Of a stretch of 64,000 bases of DNA, positions 19,184 to 29,696 are shown in pieces. The notes below the pieces were generated by a model. The model saw nothing but the letters and a program-made list of their open reading frames with translations. It was not told where the DNA came from and searched no databases. The stretch is taken from contig QCDG01000002.1 in NCBI GenBank assembly GCA_003280995.1, forward strand, positions 97,081-161,080. Reading direction: 5' to 3'. Position 1 is the stretch's first letter. Each line of letters opens with the position of its first letter. A program made the position numbers and the translations under genes. Origin of the DNA: Prochlorococcus sp. AG-355-A09. GTDB taxonomy: Bacteria; Cyanobacteriota; Cyanobacteriia; PCC-6307; Cyanobiaceae.

Positions 19184-19627
19184 CTAATTCATTTTGACAT
19201 TTTTATTAACTTCTCCTATAACAACTGGTTTACTTACATCATCTGAAATTTTTTCAAGTTTTCTTATCTTGATTTTTACATTCGCACCAGATCTGCTACC
19301 TTTCCTTAAGTTTTCCGATAATTGTTCTAAAGTTGGTTCGATAGATTCTTCTGGAAAGTCATCATCTGCTTTAGCAATAATCAAATCGAACCCATTGTCA
19401 TAAACAATTGGAACATATTTTGCACCTTCTATTTCAACGTTTTCGGAGTAACTTTGTATAAATGCCCAACTACTCAAAGAAAGCAATAATGAAAAGATAG
19501 TCGCTCCAATTATTCTAAATTTAAAACCAAAATTAAATATAAAAGCTGCTATTGTGCAAATGAAAAGAAATATTCCAAAGAATCCAAAAAATTTGGGTGT
19601 ATTCTCTAATAGTTCAAAAAAAGACAT
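19184..19627 (-). CDS. ycf51: Ycf51-like (DUF2518) membrane protein
   Basis: A 147-residue protein with two N-terminal hydrophobic helices (about 12-34 and 37-55) followed by a soluble domain with YVPIVYDNGFDLIIAKADDDFPE and a conserved SGANVKIKIRKLEK segment. This matches the Ycf51/DUF2518 family of cyanobacteria and some plastids by recall. The function is unknown. ATG start. It is divergent from the tamB-like gene, with only 52 nt between the two starts, so they share a promoter region. Confidence 0.72.
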   Translation of the reverse strand: MSFFELLENTPKFFGFFGIFLFICTIAAFIFNFGFKFRIIGATIFSLLLSLSSWAFIQSYSENVEIEGAKYVPIVYDNGFDLIIAKADDDFPEESIEPTLEQLSENLRKGSRSGANVKIKIRKLEKISDDVSKPVVIGEVNKNVKMN

Positions 19628-19679
19628 TTAGTGGCTTTGACCTGATTAATTTCTTATATTTTGTAAGCCTACTCTATTT

Positions 19680-22600
19680 TTGGGCTCTAACTTGAAAAAA
19701 ATTAGATCTCTAAATTTAATTACTAAGATTCTTTTGGTAGGGATGCTTTTACCTTTAGGTTTTTTAGGCACTTTTTTATTAAATAATTTTTTAAAAGAAA
19801 CTTATAGTTCTAGAAAGTTAGAACTAGAAAAAAGTATTGAGAATCTTTTAGATAAAAATGTTGATTTAGGTGATTATGTCGGGATTAGATTTTTAGGTAT
19901 TTCTTTAGGTAATTCAAAAATTAACGATAAAAAAAATATAGATTCTGAAATTACAGCCAAAAATGTATATGTGGGTATTATGCCTTTTAGATCTTTTTTA
20001 AAACAAAAATGGATTGTAAAAATAAGTCCTAAGAAAGCAGCTATAAGTATAGATAGAGATTTTTTTAAAAGGGACGAATCTTATAAAAATGATCGAATCA
20101 CAAAAAAATCACAATCAAATTATGAATTGAACTTTAACTTAAATAAATATTCAGATCTGAAGTTTAATAAAGCGGGATTAAAAACAAAAGTAAAAGGTAA
20201 TGTTATTTACAAGTCAAGAAATAGACAAATCATTGCAAATGTAAAATCAAATTTTGATGAAAAGGGTTTTTTAAAACTTAAATTTAACACAAAGTTAAAT
20301 CAAGACTTTTTAAAACTGGTTTTATTTTCTAAGGGTTTAGATCTTGAGAATTCTGAATATATTATTGGCAATAGAAAAATTAGCTTTAAAAATGGTACGT
20401 TTAAATCTAACTTTAAATTTAATAAATCATCAAAGCGTACATTTTGTGAAGGAAGATTTTCTTTTTCTAATTTAAAAATAAAACCAGAAGATTTTGCAGA
20501 GAATATAAATTCAGATTCAACTAGGTTTTTTTGTAAAGATAATAATTTAATTGGCAATACAGAAAAATTAAATTATGGAACTTTGACTTCGAATTTTAAT
20601 CTCAATGTACCATTTAATAAAAGTTCCAATAATATTAATCTAATAGGAAGTATTGGGTACATTAATAGCCTTAATCCAGATATCAAATTATCAGGTAATA
20701 TTCCCTACTGGTTTGATAGAAGAGGTATTAATTTTGGTGATATAGATACTAGTTTCAAAATAAATAGAACACAATTATCTAATTTAAATATTTTCCGAAA
20801 AAATGATATAAGGGGTTTCATTACTGCTAAAGGAGAATTAAAAGGAAAAATTACTGATCCTGATATTTCTATAAACTTTAATGTTGATTATCCGCACTTT
20901 AAAGGTATCCGCATTAGAGAGATATGGGAGGGAGATATTAAAAATGAAAATAATGAATTTCTGTTAAATATGAAAAATAGATATTCTCCAATTCCTTCAT
21001 TTCTTTCGATTAAGTTTGATTCTGATCTTAAACTAGATAATGCAAATTTTATAAGAGTTTTTAATTCAAATAAAGGGACTGTAGGTATAGTCAAAGATGA
21101 CGATATTTATAACTGGAGAGCAGATAATTTTCCTCTTGATGAACTTGAATTATCTTTAAACAAAAATCAATTCGATAGAATTGATGGAATTATTAATGGT
21201 GAGGGATCAATTTCGTCAGACCAGTCATCCCTTGTTGGACGACTTGCTTGGAGTTTAGGTAAATATAGAAATATTAATCTAGCCAATTCATTATTTGATT
21301 TCAGTGTCAAAAATAATTATTTTTATATAAATTCTTCATTGTATCCAATTGATGGAGGAGTAATTGAAGTCGAATATGATTCAAATAAAAATAATTTTAT
21401 TAATTCAGAGTTCACGAATGTAAGCACTAGCTGGACTATCCTTACCATGGTTGATATTTTTAACTTTGATAATAAAAAAGTTATTCCCATAAGTAAATCG
21501 AATATTTTGGATGATTTGGAAATAAATAATAATAAATCATTTAAGGAGAGGATCGATTTTATAAATAACTTTAATGAAAATAGTAATGTGCTAAAGGACA
21601 AATTTAATTTGCAAAAATATTTAAATAAATTTAGAAGTAGATACAATGGAAAAATTACTATTCAGGGCGATAGACCAGACAATTATAAATTGACTGCAAA
21701 ATTAAATGGCTATCTTGATGTACCTAAAGATGAATACAATAATAGTAAAGAGGAATTTTCTATTGATTTGGAAGGAGGATTATTAACAGGCAAAGGTTCT
21801 TTAATAATTAATAAATTACCATTAAGTACTGCCAATATCTTTTTAAATAAACCAAGAGATTTTATTGGAGGGATAGATATGAATTTATTTTATGATCTTG
21901 ATACAAAATCTTTCGCTAGTGAAATTTATTCCAATAATTCATCAATTAAAAATAAAACAATAATATTTGAAAAAGGGCTAGTTGAATTTGATAATTCTGT
22001 TTTTGATATTGATTTTTCCCTTCTAATTAATGATTCTGAAATTCCAATTAATATTGAAGGGTCAATACCTATAAATAAATCAGATAACTTAGATCTAAGA
22101 TTGATTGGGAATGGAAAATTTATTGAGTTAATAGATATTTTTGCTGATGAATACTTTACCTTTAAAGAAGGTGATGTGAATCTTAGAATTATTCTAAAAG
22201 GTACCTTAAATAAGCCTCTATTAAATGGATTTGTAGCAATTAATGATTCTGAAATTGATTTTTTCAACAATTTAATAAAGGATATTAATAGCATAATAAT
22301 TTTCGATTTTGATTCTTTAGAGATCAATAATCTACAAGCAAAGGCTAAAGATTCTGGAGAAATTTTTATAAAAGGCTCTTTGCCTTTTTATAGTAAGAAT
22401 GATTCCGAGAAGGCAAAAATTAATTTGATAACAAATAGATTTACATTAGAGAAAGATAATTTTAATTTTTTAATAGATTCAAATATCGATTTAAGTGGAT
22501 CATTTGAAAGTCCTGTTTTGGGAGGTTCTCTATCTTTTAATAATGGATTTATTAATTTAAATAGTACAAATCAAAATAATAAAAAAAGAAAAAATCCTAT

Positions 22601-23633
22601 TCGAAAAGAGGATGAAAAAGATTGGCCAGAACTCTATTGGAATAATGAAAAGAATATTGAAATAATTTCAAATGAAACAATTTTGAATTCAGTTCTTTTG
22701 GGAGAAACTTTGCCTAATTATTTGGATAATTTAAGTTTTAATAATCTTAAATTAAAACTTGGTCCAGATTTTAAACTTCAATATTCAGAATTAATTCAAG
22801 CTTATTTAGATACTAAATTAGACCTTAATATAAACGGAAAGGTAGGCAAAGATTTAAATGCTAGAGGACTAATTTACCTTAAAAAAGGTAGAGCTAATCT
22901 ATATACTACTCCATTTAAACTTGATAAAAATAAAGATAACTATATTTTATTTGCATCAAGAAGTGGCGTTGTTCCATTTATTAATTTTTCTCTGGTTAGT
23001 AAAGTTCCAGATTCTATAATACCTATAAGTGAAAATAATCAGGATTCAAACATCTCAGGTGATCTTGATGTAAATACGACTTCTAGTGGTTTGGGTTCAT
23101 TTGGGATTGGTAATTCAAGGCTTATCAAAATTGAAGCATCTTATGAAGGATTTTTAGATCAATTATCTTTTGCTGATGAAAATAGAAGAATTCAATTAAG
23201 GAGCACGCCAAGTTATAACAGATCACAAATAATTGGTTTAATTGGAGGTAACTCTGCAAATTTAATAAATAGAGCATTTATTTCTCAACTTAATAATGCT
23301 GATGCATTTAGTGAAAGATTTCAGTTATCTCTATATCCAGCGTTAATAGAAAATAATGATTCATTTAATAATATTTTTTCCAATGAAAATTTAGAAATAG
23401 AAAATGATGGTCAATCTTCTAATAAGGAATTTTCTTCTCAAGCTTGGGTAGCCGAAATAGGGCTTGATATTACTGATGCGATAAATTTTGCCTTTCAAAC
23501 GGTTCCAAGTAGGGATGATATTTCACCTTTAGGAATTTTGACTTTTCAGGCAAATCCAAACTTAGAATTATTAGGTTCTTATGATTCCAATGGAGATTGG
23601 AAAAGTCAAGTTCAATTATTTTTTAGATATTAA
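19680..23633 (+). CDS. tamB: TamB-like translocation/assembly protein
   Basis: A 1317-residue inner-membrane-anchored protein spanning the periplasm, involved in outer-membrane assembly or lipid transport. One N-terminal hydrophobic helix (about 15-33) is followed by a long run of beta-strand-rich repeats resembling AsmA/TamB, with many short alternating strands of G-x-I/L pattern. The DUF490/TamB C-terminal domain is at about 1000-1317, ending in QVQLFFRY with a terminal aromatic as in the family. Asn and Lys are very abundant. The start is TTG at 19680 or possibly TTG at 19692; no ATG fits. Its partner BamA/TamA-type Omp85 is not in the window. Confidence 0.87.
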   Translation: MGSNLKKIRSLNLITKILLVGMLLPLGFLGTFLLNNFLKETYSSRKLELEKSIENLLDKNVDLGDYVGIRFLGISLGNSKINDKKNIDSEITAKNVYVGIMPFRSFLKQKWIVKISPKKAAISIDRDFFKRDESYKNDRITKKSQSNYELNFNLNKYSDLKFNKAGLKTKVKGNVIYKSRNRQIIANVKSNFDEKGFLKLKFNTKLNQDFLKLVLFSKGLDLENSEYIIGNRKISFKNGTFKSNFKFNKSSKRTFCEGRFSFSNLKIKPEDFAENINSDSTRFFCKDNNLIGNTEKLNYGTLTSNFNLNVPFNKSSNNINLIGSIGYINSLNPDIKLSGNIPYWFDRRGINFGDIDTSFKINRTQLSNLNIFRKNDIRGFITAKGELKGKITDPDISINFNVDYPHFKGIRIREIWEGDIKNENNEFLLNMKNRYSPIPSFLSIKFDSDLKLDNANFIRVFNSNKGTVGIVKDDDIYNWRADNFPLDELELSLNKNQFDRIDGIINGEGSISSDQSSLVGRLAWSLGKYRNINLANSLFDFSVKNNYFYINSSLYPIDGGVIEVEYDSNKNNFINSEFTNVSTSWTILTMVDIFNFDNKKVIPISKSNILDDLEINNNKSFKERIDFINNFNENSNVLKDKFNLQKYLNKFRSRYNGKITIQGDRPDNYKLTAKLNGYLDVPKDEYNNSKEEFSIDLEGGLLTGKGSLIINKLPLSTANIFLNKPRDFIGGIDMNLFYDLDTKSFASEIYSNNSSIKNKTIIFEKGLVEFDNSVFDIDFSLLINDSEIPINIEGSIPINKSDNLDLRLIGNGKFIELIDIFADEYFTFKEGDVNLRIILKGTLNKPLLNGFVAINDSEIDFFNNLIKDINSIIIFDFDSLEINNLQAKAKDSGEIFIKGSLPFYSKNDSEKAKINLITNRFTLEKDNFNFLIDSNIDLSGSFESPVLGGSLSFNNGFINLNSTNQNNKKRKNPIRKEDEKDWPELYWNNEKNIEIISNETILNSVLLGETLPNYLDNLSFNNLKLKLGPDFKLQYSELIQAYLDTKLDLNINGKVGKDLNARGLIYLKKGRANLYTTPFKLDKNKDNYILFASRSGVVPFINFSLVSKVPDSIIPISENNQDSNISGDLDVNTTSSGLGSFGIGNSRLIKIEASYEGFLDQLSFADENRRIQLRSTPSYNRSQIIGLIGGNSANLINRAFISQLNNADAFSERFQLSLYPALIENNDSFNNIFSNENLEIENDGQSSNKEFSSQAWVAEIGLDITDAINFAFQTVPSRDDISPLGILTFQANPNLELLGSYDSNGDWKSQVQLFFRY

Positions 23634-23699
23634 CTTAGAAAGAAATTTAGTTTAAAGAATCGTTAATTTGAATTATTATTATATTATCTAAAAAATATT

Positions 23700-25010
23700 A
23701 TGGCTAATATCTTTGAAGTCCCTCAGCCAGATAATGATCTTCTAGAAAAAGCTGAGAAAGTTCGTTTGGCATCAATAAAAATAAGTCAGACTGAAAATCA
23801 AAATCGAATTAAAGCCTTAAATTTTATGGCTGATTATCTAGAAAAAAATTCTAAAGAAATATTAGAGGCTAATAATGCGGATTATTTAAATGCAGAGAAA
23901 AAGGGTATTTCTAAGGCTTTACTTTCTAGATTAAAGTTATCAAAATCAAAATTAAATTCAGGAATTGAAGGGGTAAGAAAAGTTGGAGACTTGGCTGATC
24001 CTATAAATCAAGTTCAAATAAAAAGAGAGCTTTCAAAGGGGTTGATCTTAGAGAGAAAAACTGTACCAATTGGAGTTTTAGGGGTTATTTTTGAATCAAG
24101 GCCAGATGCTGTGATGCAGATTAGTTCTTTAGCAATAAGATCAGGTAATGGAGTAATACTAAAAGGTGGTAGTGAAGCCAATTTAACAAATACTTCAATA
24201 GTGAAAGCATTGCAAGAAGGTTTAAATGAATCAGGCCTTGATAAAAATGCAATATGTTTATTAACAAGCAGAAAAGATAGCATGGCGATGTTAAATCTTG
24301 AGAAATATATTAATTTAATAATTCCAAGAGGAAGCAATGAATTAGTTAAATTTATTCAGGAGAATACAAGAATTCCTGTGCTAGGCCATGCTGATGGAAT
24401 TTGTCACTTGTTTATAGATATTGAGGCAAATCTAGAGATGGCTTTATCAGTTGCTTTGGACAGCAAAACTCAATATCCTGCAGCATGTAATGCTATCGAA
24501 ACTTTATTAGTCCATAGAGATATCGCACCAGCTTTTTTAGAAAAGGCCATTCCTCTTTTTAATTCTAATGATGTTAAATTAATCGGAGATAATAGATCAG
24601 TTGAATTAGGGTTAAAGTATGAGGCTAGCCTAGAAGATTGGGAAACTGAATATTTGGATTTAATTCTATCGATAAAAATTGTTGATGATCTTGAGGAGGC
24701 AATCACACATATTCAAAAATATAGTTCAAAACATACGGATGGAATAATTACTGAAAATTCAGATACTGCCAATAAATTTATGAATGTAGTTGATAGTGCA
24801 GGTGTTTTTCATAATTGCTCTACTAGGTTTGCAGATGGGTTTAGATATGGATTTGGCGCTGAAGTTGGAATATCTACTCAAACTCTTCCACCAAGGGGAC
24901 CTGTAGGTCTAGAAGGTTTGGTAACTTATAAATATTTCCTAAAAGGTGATGGGAATATAGTTGATGATTTTTCATCAGGAAAGGCTATCTATACGCATAA
25001 AGATATTTAA
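23700..25010 (+). CDS. proA: Gamma-glutamyl phosphate reductase
   Basis: It reduces glutamyl-5-phosphate with NADPH to glutamate semialdehyde in proline synthesis. This is an aldehyde-dehydrogenase fold with the substrate loop GVIFESRPDAV, cofactor-site GNGVILKGGSEA, catalytic Cys in YPAACNAIETLLVH, and conserved FADGFRYGFGAEVGIST. Length 436 is normal. ATG start. The proB kinase is not in the window. It is followed 11 nt later by folB, so the two are probably co-transcribed. Confidence 0.97.
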   Translation: MANIFEVPQPDNDLLEKAEKVRLASIKISQTENQNRIKALNFMADYLEKNSKEILEANNADYLNAEKKGISKALLSRLKLSKSKLNSGIEGVRKVGDLADPINQVQIKRELSKGLILERKTVPIGVLGVIFESRPDAVMQISSLAIRSGNGVILKGGSEANLTNTSIVKALQEGLNESGLDKNAICLLTSRKDSMAMLNLEKYINLIIPRGSNELVKFIQENTRIPVLGHADGICHLFIDIEANLEMALSVALDSKTQYPAACNAIETLLVHRDIAPAFLEKAIPLFNSNDVKLIGDNRSVELGLKYEASLEDWETEYLDLILSIKIVDDLEEAITHIQKYSSKHTDGIITENSDTANKFMNVVDSAGVFHNCSTRFADGFRYGFGAEVGISTQTLPPRGPVGLEGLVTYKYFLKGDGNIVDDFSSGKAIYTHKDI

Positions 25011-25021
25011 AACTTTTAAAG

Positions 25022-25384
25022 ATGGAAACTTTTTTAAAAATTGAGAATATTAAACTTTGGGCTAGGGTTGGTGTTCTTGATGTAGAAAGGGAATTAGGAC
25101 AACTATTTATTTTAGATATATTTTTGTGGACTGATTTTGAAAAATGTACAGTAAATGATGATATAAAAAAAACAATTGACTATTCAAAATTAGTTCAAAT
25201 TTTAAAAGATCAATCAAAGAAAATATATTGTTTTACAATAGAAAAATATTCAAACGAAATTTTAGAAATCATTGATCAGGAATTTAAGCTTTCTAAAGTT
25301 AAAATTATTTTGACAAAATGTAATCCTCCAATCACAGGTTTCGATGGAAAGGTTTCAATAGTAAGAATTCTTGAAAATAATTAA
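25022..25384 (+). CDS. folB: Dihydroneopterin aldolase
   Basis: It splits dihydroneopterin to 6-hydroxymethyl-dihydropterin and glycolaldehyde in folate synthesis. The 120-residue T-fold subunit carries the family pattern VGVLDVERELGQ (substrate Glu), DYSKLVQILKD, and FDGKVSIVR with the catalytic Lys near the C-terminus. ATG start, 11 nt after proA. The next gene's start overlaps its last 14 nt, indicating a coupled operon proA-folB-lipase. Confidence 0.95.
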   Translation: METFLKIENIKLWARVGVLDVERELGQLFILDIFLWTDFEKCTVNDDIKKTIDYSKLVQILKDQSKKIYCFTIEKYSNEILEIIDQEFKLSKVKIILTKCNPPITGFDGKVSIVRILENN

Positions 25385-25982
25385 AGTATTGGAAAAAAGA
25401 AATCCTATTATATTGATTCATGGTCTTTGGAATACTTCAAGTATTTTTTCTTCTATTTCTTCAAAACTTGATGATATTGGCATTGAATATTTTGCCCCAA
25501 CTCTTAAGCATTCATATGGAATGACTTCAATTCTGGATTTGACTTATAAATTAAACGAATTAATTTTAGAGAAATATGGTTTAGAAAAAGAAATAGATAT
25601 GTTGGGATTTTCTATGGGAGGAATAATTGGTAGATACTGGCTTCAAAAATTTGATGGGCATAAAAGAACAAGAAAATTAATATCTATAGGTTCCCCTCAC
25701 AAAGGAACTTTGATGGCTCAATTAATACCTAAATACCCCTTTAGAGGAATATCAGAAATGAAAATAAATAGTAAGTTTTTAAGAGAACTCGCATATAATG
25801 ATTTTTTTCTTGATGAAATTGAGTGTATAAATTTCTTTACTTATTGGGATATGATGGTTTTCCCTGGATGGTGGACAAATTTAAATTTTGGAAAAAAAAT
25901 ATCAGTAAAAGTATATAAACATAGAAACCTTATAAGAAATAAATCTGTGGTTGACAAAATAATCGATGAAATTATTAAGTAG
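25371..25982 (+). CDS. Lipase-like alpha/beta hydrolase
   Basis: A 203-residue alpha/beta hydrolase. The oxyanion-type IHGLW is near residue 17, nucleophile S81 is in GFSMGGIIG, and GSPHKG follows. It resembles cyanobacterial triacylglycerol-lipase-like or esterase proteins, but the substrate is not known. The start used is TTG at 25371, overlapping folB by 14 nt in another frame; this gives ILIHG at the expected position. Its 3' end overlaps the convergent M3 peptidase gene by 8 nt. Confidence 0.78.
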   Translation: MKIIKVLEKRNPIILIHGLWNTSSIFSSISSKLDDIGIEYFAPTLKHSYGMTSILDLTYKLNELILEKYGLEKEIDMLGFSMGGIIGRYWLQKFDGHKRTRKLISIGSPHKGTLMAQLIPKYPFRGISEMKINSKFLRELAYNDFFLDEIECINFFTYWDMMVFPGWWTNLNFGKKISVKVYKHRNLIRNKSVVDKIIDEIIK

Positions 25983-28062
25983 CTCCAGATAGACCTAAGT
26001 GTCTTATTAAGGAATCAGTTTGTGGCTCTCTTCCCCTGAATAGTTTAAATATGTCTAATGGAGGTAGGCTTCCTCCTAAGCTAAGTATTGTATCTTTGAA
26101 TTTCTTTCCTATTAACTTTAAATCTTCAGAGTTTTCTAGATCAGCTTCTTCAAACATTGAAAATGCATCTGCACTTAGAACTTCAGCCCATTTATATGAG
26201 TAATATCCTGCAGAATATCCGCCTGCAAATATATGACTAAAACAACAAAGAAAGTGATCTTCTTGAATTGGTTCAATAACAGTAGTTTGTTTTGCAATTT
26301 CTCTTCTTATTTCATCTGCTGTTTTACCTTCGTTTTTATCAATATTACTGTGCAATCTGAGGTCTGTTATTGCAAAATGTAGTTGTCTAAGAGTAGCCAT
26401 ACCACAATTAAAAGTTCTATTCTTTAGGAGCTTCTCAAAATTCTCATCGGATAATTTTTCTCCTGTTTTGTAGTGCTTAGCAATATTCATAAGTGTATTT
26501 TTATGAAAACACCAGTTTTCCATAAATTGACTTGGAAGTTCGACAGCATCCCACTCAACGTTGTTAATGCCAGCTGCTTGAGGAAGATTTACAGTAGTAA
26601 GCATGTGTTGAAGACCATGACCAAATTCATGGAAAAGTGTCTGAACTTCTTCAAAACTCATCAAGCTAGGTTTATCTTTTGATGGTGGAGTCTGATTACA
26701 AACGAGATAAGCTACCGGGAGGGTCTTTTTGCCAACATTATTTTTATTCAAACATTCATCCATCCATGCCCCTCCCCTCTTTGATTCAGGCCTCGAATAT
26801 GGATCTAGGTAAAATGATGCTATTTTGTCATTTTCTTTATTGAGGATATTAAAAAATAAAACGTCATCATTCCAAAGAGGTGCCTCATCAGTTGCCTCAA
26901 CTACTTTAATTTCAAAAAGCTTTTCACTTAATTGAAATAAACCTTTTAAAACATCATTTAGTGGGAACCAAGGTCTCAAAGACTCTTGATCCAAATTGAG
27001 CTTTTCCTTTCTAAGAAGTTCGGACCAATAACTAATATCCCATGGCTCGATATTCTGTGATTTTGGAAATCCATTAGCTTTAGAAAACTTATCGAGGGTT
27101 TTTAATTCAACTTTTGCGGTTTTGAATGCTGGCCCTCTCAATTCTTCTAAAAGGTTTTCAACATTTTTAATTTCTTTCGCCATTTTCGTTGACAAACTTA
27201 GTTCTGCCCAACTTTTATAACCGAGAAGATTAGCCTGTTTAGTTCTAAGAGATAATATCTCTTCAATGATTTGAGAATTATTTTTTTCTCCTTGAGATGC
27301 CCTGCCAACGAATGCCTTATATAGTTTCTCTCTAAGGTTACGGTCGGTGGCATATGTCATAAATGAAGTATAGGTTGGAATATCTAGACTTAATTTCCAA
27401 GGCCCATTTTTGATATCGACTTCTTCATCTTTTTTTAAGTGGTTATGTGCAGAAATTGCCATCAATTCAAGTACTCGTTCAGGAAGACCATCCACTTCAG
27501 GTTTTTTATTTAATATTAAAAACCATTTATTAGTAGCATCAAGAACATTATTGCTGAAGTCTGTTGATAGCTTTCCAAGCTTTTCTGAAATGTTGTTGAA
27601 TTTTTCTTGATCATTCTTTTGTAGTGAAATTCCTCTATGTTGCATCTCAAGAATTTCTTTATCTAAAATTCTGTTTTTGATTTGATCAAAGTTATTTGTC
27701 TCTTTAAGCTTGACTAATGAATTGTAAATTATTTTACTTTGTCCGAATTTATTACTCAAGCTAATAATCTCTGGAAGAAATTTTGAATAAATGTCTCTAA
27801 GACTTTCAGAATTATTTACTGCATTTAGGTGACTTATTACTCCCCAACTCCATCTAAGAATTTCATTGAGTTCATTTAAGGGATTTATTACATCATCCCA
27901 ATTTAAATCATCGCGAATCAAATAGTTAGAAAAATTTTTCTCTACGTTTTTAAAATCTTCAGCTATTTTTTCTAGTACTATTGGAAATTGTTTACTTATG
28001 CTTTCGGGAGTAAATTTTTTAAATTCAGGTAATTCTCCATATTTAAAAATTGAGGTATCCAT
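25975..28062 (-). CDS. prlC: M3 family oligopeptidase (oligopeptidase A-like)
   Basis: A cytosolic zinc peptidase that degrades short peptides, including cleaved signal peptides and protease products. The zinc motif HEFGH is at 478-482 (catalytic E479), with the third ligand Glu downstream in NNVEWDAVELPSQFMENW. The 695-residue helical clamshell and the C-terminal GGYSAGYYSYKWAEV match M3 oligopeptidase A rather than PepF. ATG start. It is 13 nt downstream of ndhD but functionally unrelated. Confidence 0.93.
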   Translation of the reverse strand: MDTSIFKYGELPEFKKFTPESISKQFPIVLEKIAEDFKNVEKNFSNYLIRDDLNWDDVINPLNELNEILRWSWGVISHLNAVNNSESLRDIYSKFLPEIISLSNKFGQSKIIYNSLVKLKETNNFDQIKNRILDKEILEMQHRGISLQKNDQEKFNNISEKLGKLSTDFSNNVLDATNKWFLILNKKPEVDGLPERVLELMAISAHNHLKKDEEVDIKNGPWKLSLDIPTYTSFMTYATDRNLREKLYKAFVGRASQGEKNNSQIIEEILSLRTKQANLLGYKSWAELSLSTKMAKEIKNVENLLEELRGPAFKTAKVELKTLDKFSKANGFPKSQNIEPWDISYWSELLRKEKLNLDQESLRPWFPLNDVLKGLFQLSEKLFEIKVVEATDEAPLWNDDVLFFNILNKENDKIASFYLDPYSRPESKRGGAWMDECLNKNNVGKKTLPVAYLVCNQTPPSKDKPSLMSFEEVQTLFHEFGHGLQHMLTTVNLPQAAGINNVEWDAVELPSQFMENWCFHKNTLMNIAKHYKTGEKLSDENFEKLLKNRTFNCGMATLRQLHFAITDLRLHSNIDKNEGKTADEIRREIAKQTTVIEPIQEDHFLCCFSHIFAGGYSAGYYSYKWAEVLSADAFSMFEEADLENSEDLKLIGKKFKDTILSLGGSLPPLDIFKLFRGREPQTDSLIRHLGLSGAT

Positions 28063-28075
28063 TTATTAAAAAAAT

Positions 28076-29617
28076 CTAATTAACTAAAGTTGGTATTAAC
28101 CCTATTAATTTAGCTAGAGTGAGCTGCTGACTGAGAGCATTCGTTGAAGTTTCATATAAATTTATAGCAATTTTTGGCCAAAAACCTATCACCAAAGTAG
28201 GCAACAATAGGCTGAACCCAATAGTCAATTCTCGACCATTCATCTCTTTAACTGTAGCTAGTGCAGGAATTCTAGGGCCAAAGAATACTCTTCTACACAT
28301 TGATAGTAGATAAATTGGTGTTAAAACTAAACCTATAGCTGCAATAAGAATAGTGATAGATCTAAAGATAGAGCTGAAACCTTCTTGACTAGTTATTCCT
28401 AAAAATACAGTTATTTCACTTATAAATCCGCTCATCCCAGGTAGTGCTAGAGAGGCCAAAGAACTTGCCAAGAAAAAAGCAAAAGTGATTGGCAGGACCT
28501 TTGCTAAACCACCCATATTGGGTATCGAAAGAGTATTTGTTCTTTCATAGAATGAGCCCGTAACAAAAAACATAGCTGCTGCGATAAGTCCGTGGCTTAT
28601 CATTTGGAGCATCGCCCCACTTATACCTAAAGCATCTACTGCTCCAATCCCTAATAGAACAAAACCCATATGACTCACAGAGCTACATGCAATTCTCCTT
28701 TTAACATTATCTTGAGCAAATGCATTAAGAGCTCCATAAATTATATTAATGATTCCAAGAATAATTAGCGCAGGAGCAATTTGAAGATGTACCTCAGGTA
28801 GTATTTGAACATTGAATCTTAAGAGGGCATAACCTCCCATTTTTAAGAGTATTCCTGCGAGTAACATTGAAACTGGAGCATTAGCCTCTCCATGAGCATC
28901 GGGCAGCCAAGTATGTAATGGGAAGATAGGAAGTTTTACTCCAAAACCAATTAAAAATCCTAGATAAGATAATAAAGCAAGGCTGCCTGTTACATGTTTA
29001 TTGGTTAAATCGGTAATATTTAAAGTAAAAGTATCACCACTCAAGGCAAGTGCTAAGCCACTTATGAGTATTAATAAAGAAGCTAAGGCTGTATAAAGAA
29101 TGAATTTAGTGGCTGCATATAATTTCTTTTTCCCTCCCCAAATAGCAATAAGAAGATATACCGGAACTAATTCAAGTTCCCATGCTAAGAAAAATAATAG
29201 AAAATCTTGAGATAGGAAAACTAATGCCTGTGCTGATGCTTGGACTAATAAAAGAGCAAAATATAAATTTGATTTTTTCTTAATTTTCCAACTAGCCGCA
29301 GCTGATAAAAATGTAATTAACCCACTTAATGCTATTAAAGGAGCAGATAACCCATCTACGCCAAGAGACCACTCTAAGCCTATTGATGGTAACCAAGAAG
29401 CTCTTTCTACAAGTTGTAAAGAGCTATCTGAAGTATTGAATTTTTGAAAAAGGACGCCGATTATTAGTAAAAAATCTATAAATAAAAAACTTAATGAGAT
29501 ATTTCTAGGAAGTGTGTTATCTTCTCCTTCTTTTGAATTCAAGAAAGGCATTATTAATGCCCCAATTAAAGGCAGTAAAACAATTGATGATAGCCAAGGA
29601 AAAGATTCTAAATTCAT
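28076..29617 (-). CDS. ndhD: NAD(P)H-quinone oxidoreductase chain 4 (NdhD)
   Basis: A proton-pumping antiporter-like subunit of the thylakoid NDH-1 complex used in cyclic electron transfer and respiration. The 513 residues form about 14 membrane helices with the family motifs: [15 protein letters not shown] with the conserved Glu, the Lys segment in [15 protein letters not shown], and [10 protein letters not shown]. It is the NdhD1-like (standard NDH-1L) type by overall look; the paralogue class was not tested with a tree. ATG start. It is separated from ndhL (3852) by about 24 kb. Confidence 0.94.
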   Translation of the reverse strand: MNLESFPWLSSIVLLPLIGALIMPFLNSKEGEDNTLPRNISLSFLFIDFLLIIGVLFQKFNTSDSSLQLVERASWLPSIGLEWSLGVDGLSAPLIALSGLITFLSAAASWKIKKKSNLYFALLLVQASAQALVFLSQDFLLFFLAWELELVPVYLLIAIWGGKKKLYAATKFILYTALASLLILISGLALALSGDTFTLNITDLTNKHVTGSLALLSYLGFLIGFGVKLPIFPLHTWLPDAHGEANAPVSMLLAGILLKMGGYALLRFNVQILPEVHLQIAPALIILGIINIIYGALNAFAQDNVKRRIACSSVSHMGFVLLGIGAVDALGISGAMLQMISHGLIAAAMFFVTGSFYERTNTLSIPNMGGLAKVLPITFAFFLASSLASLALPGMSGFISEITVFLGITSQEGFSSIFRSITILIAAIGLVLTPIYLLSMCRRVFFGPRIPALATVKEMNGRELTIGFSLLLPTLVIGFWPKIAINLYETSTNALSQQLTLAKLIGLIPTLVN

Positions 29618-29696
29618 TTATGTAATGAATAATTTTTTTATTCTAGTTGAAGTTGTACTAGCTTGAGACTATAACATTAAAAATGCCTAAGTAAAA

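Noticed and set aside
21926..22327. A 133-codon frame antisense to the tamB-like gene
   Set aside because: Ser/Ile-rich low-complexity product opposite a long Asn/Lys-rich gene, as expected by chance in AT-rich DNA.
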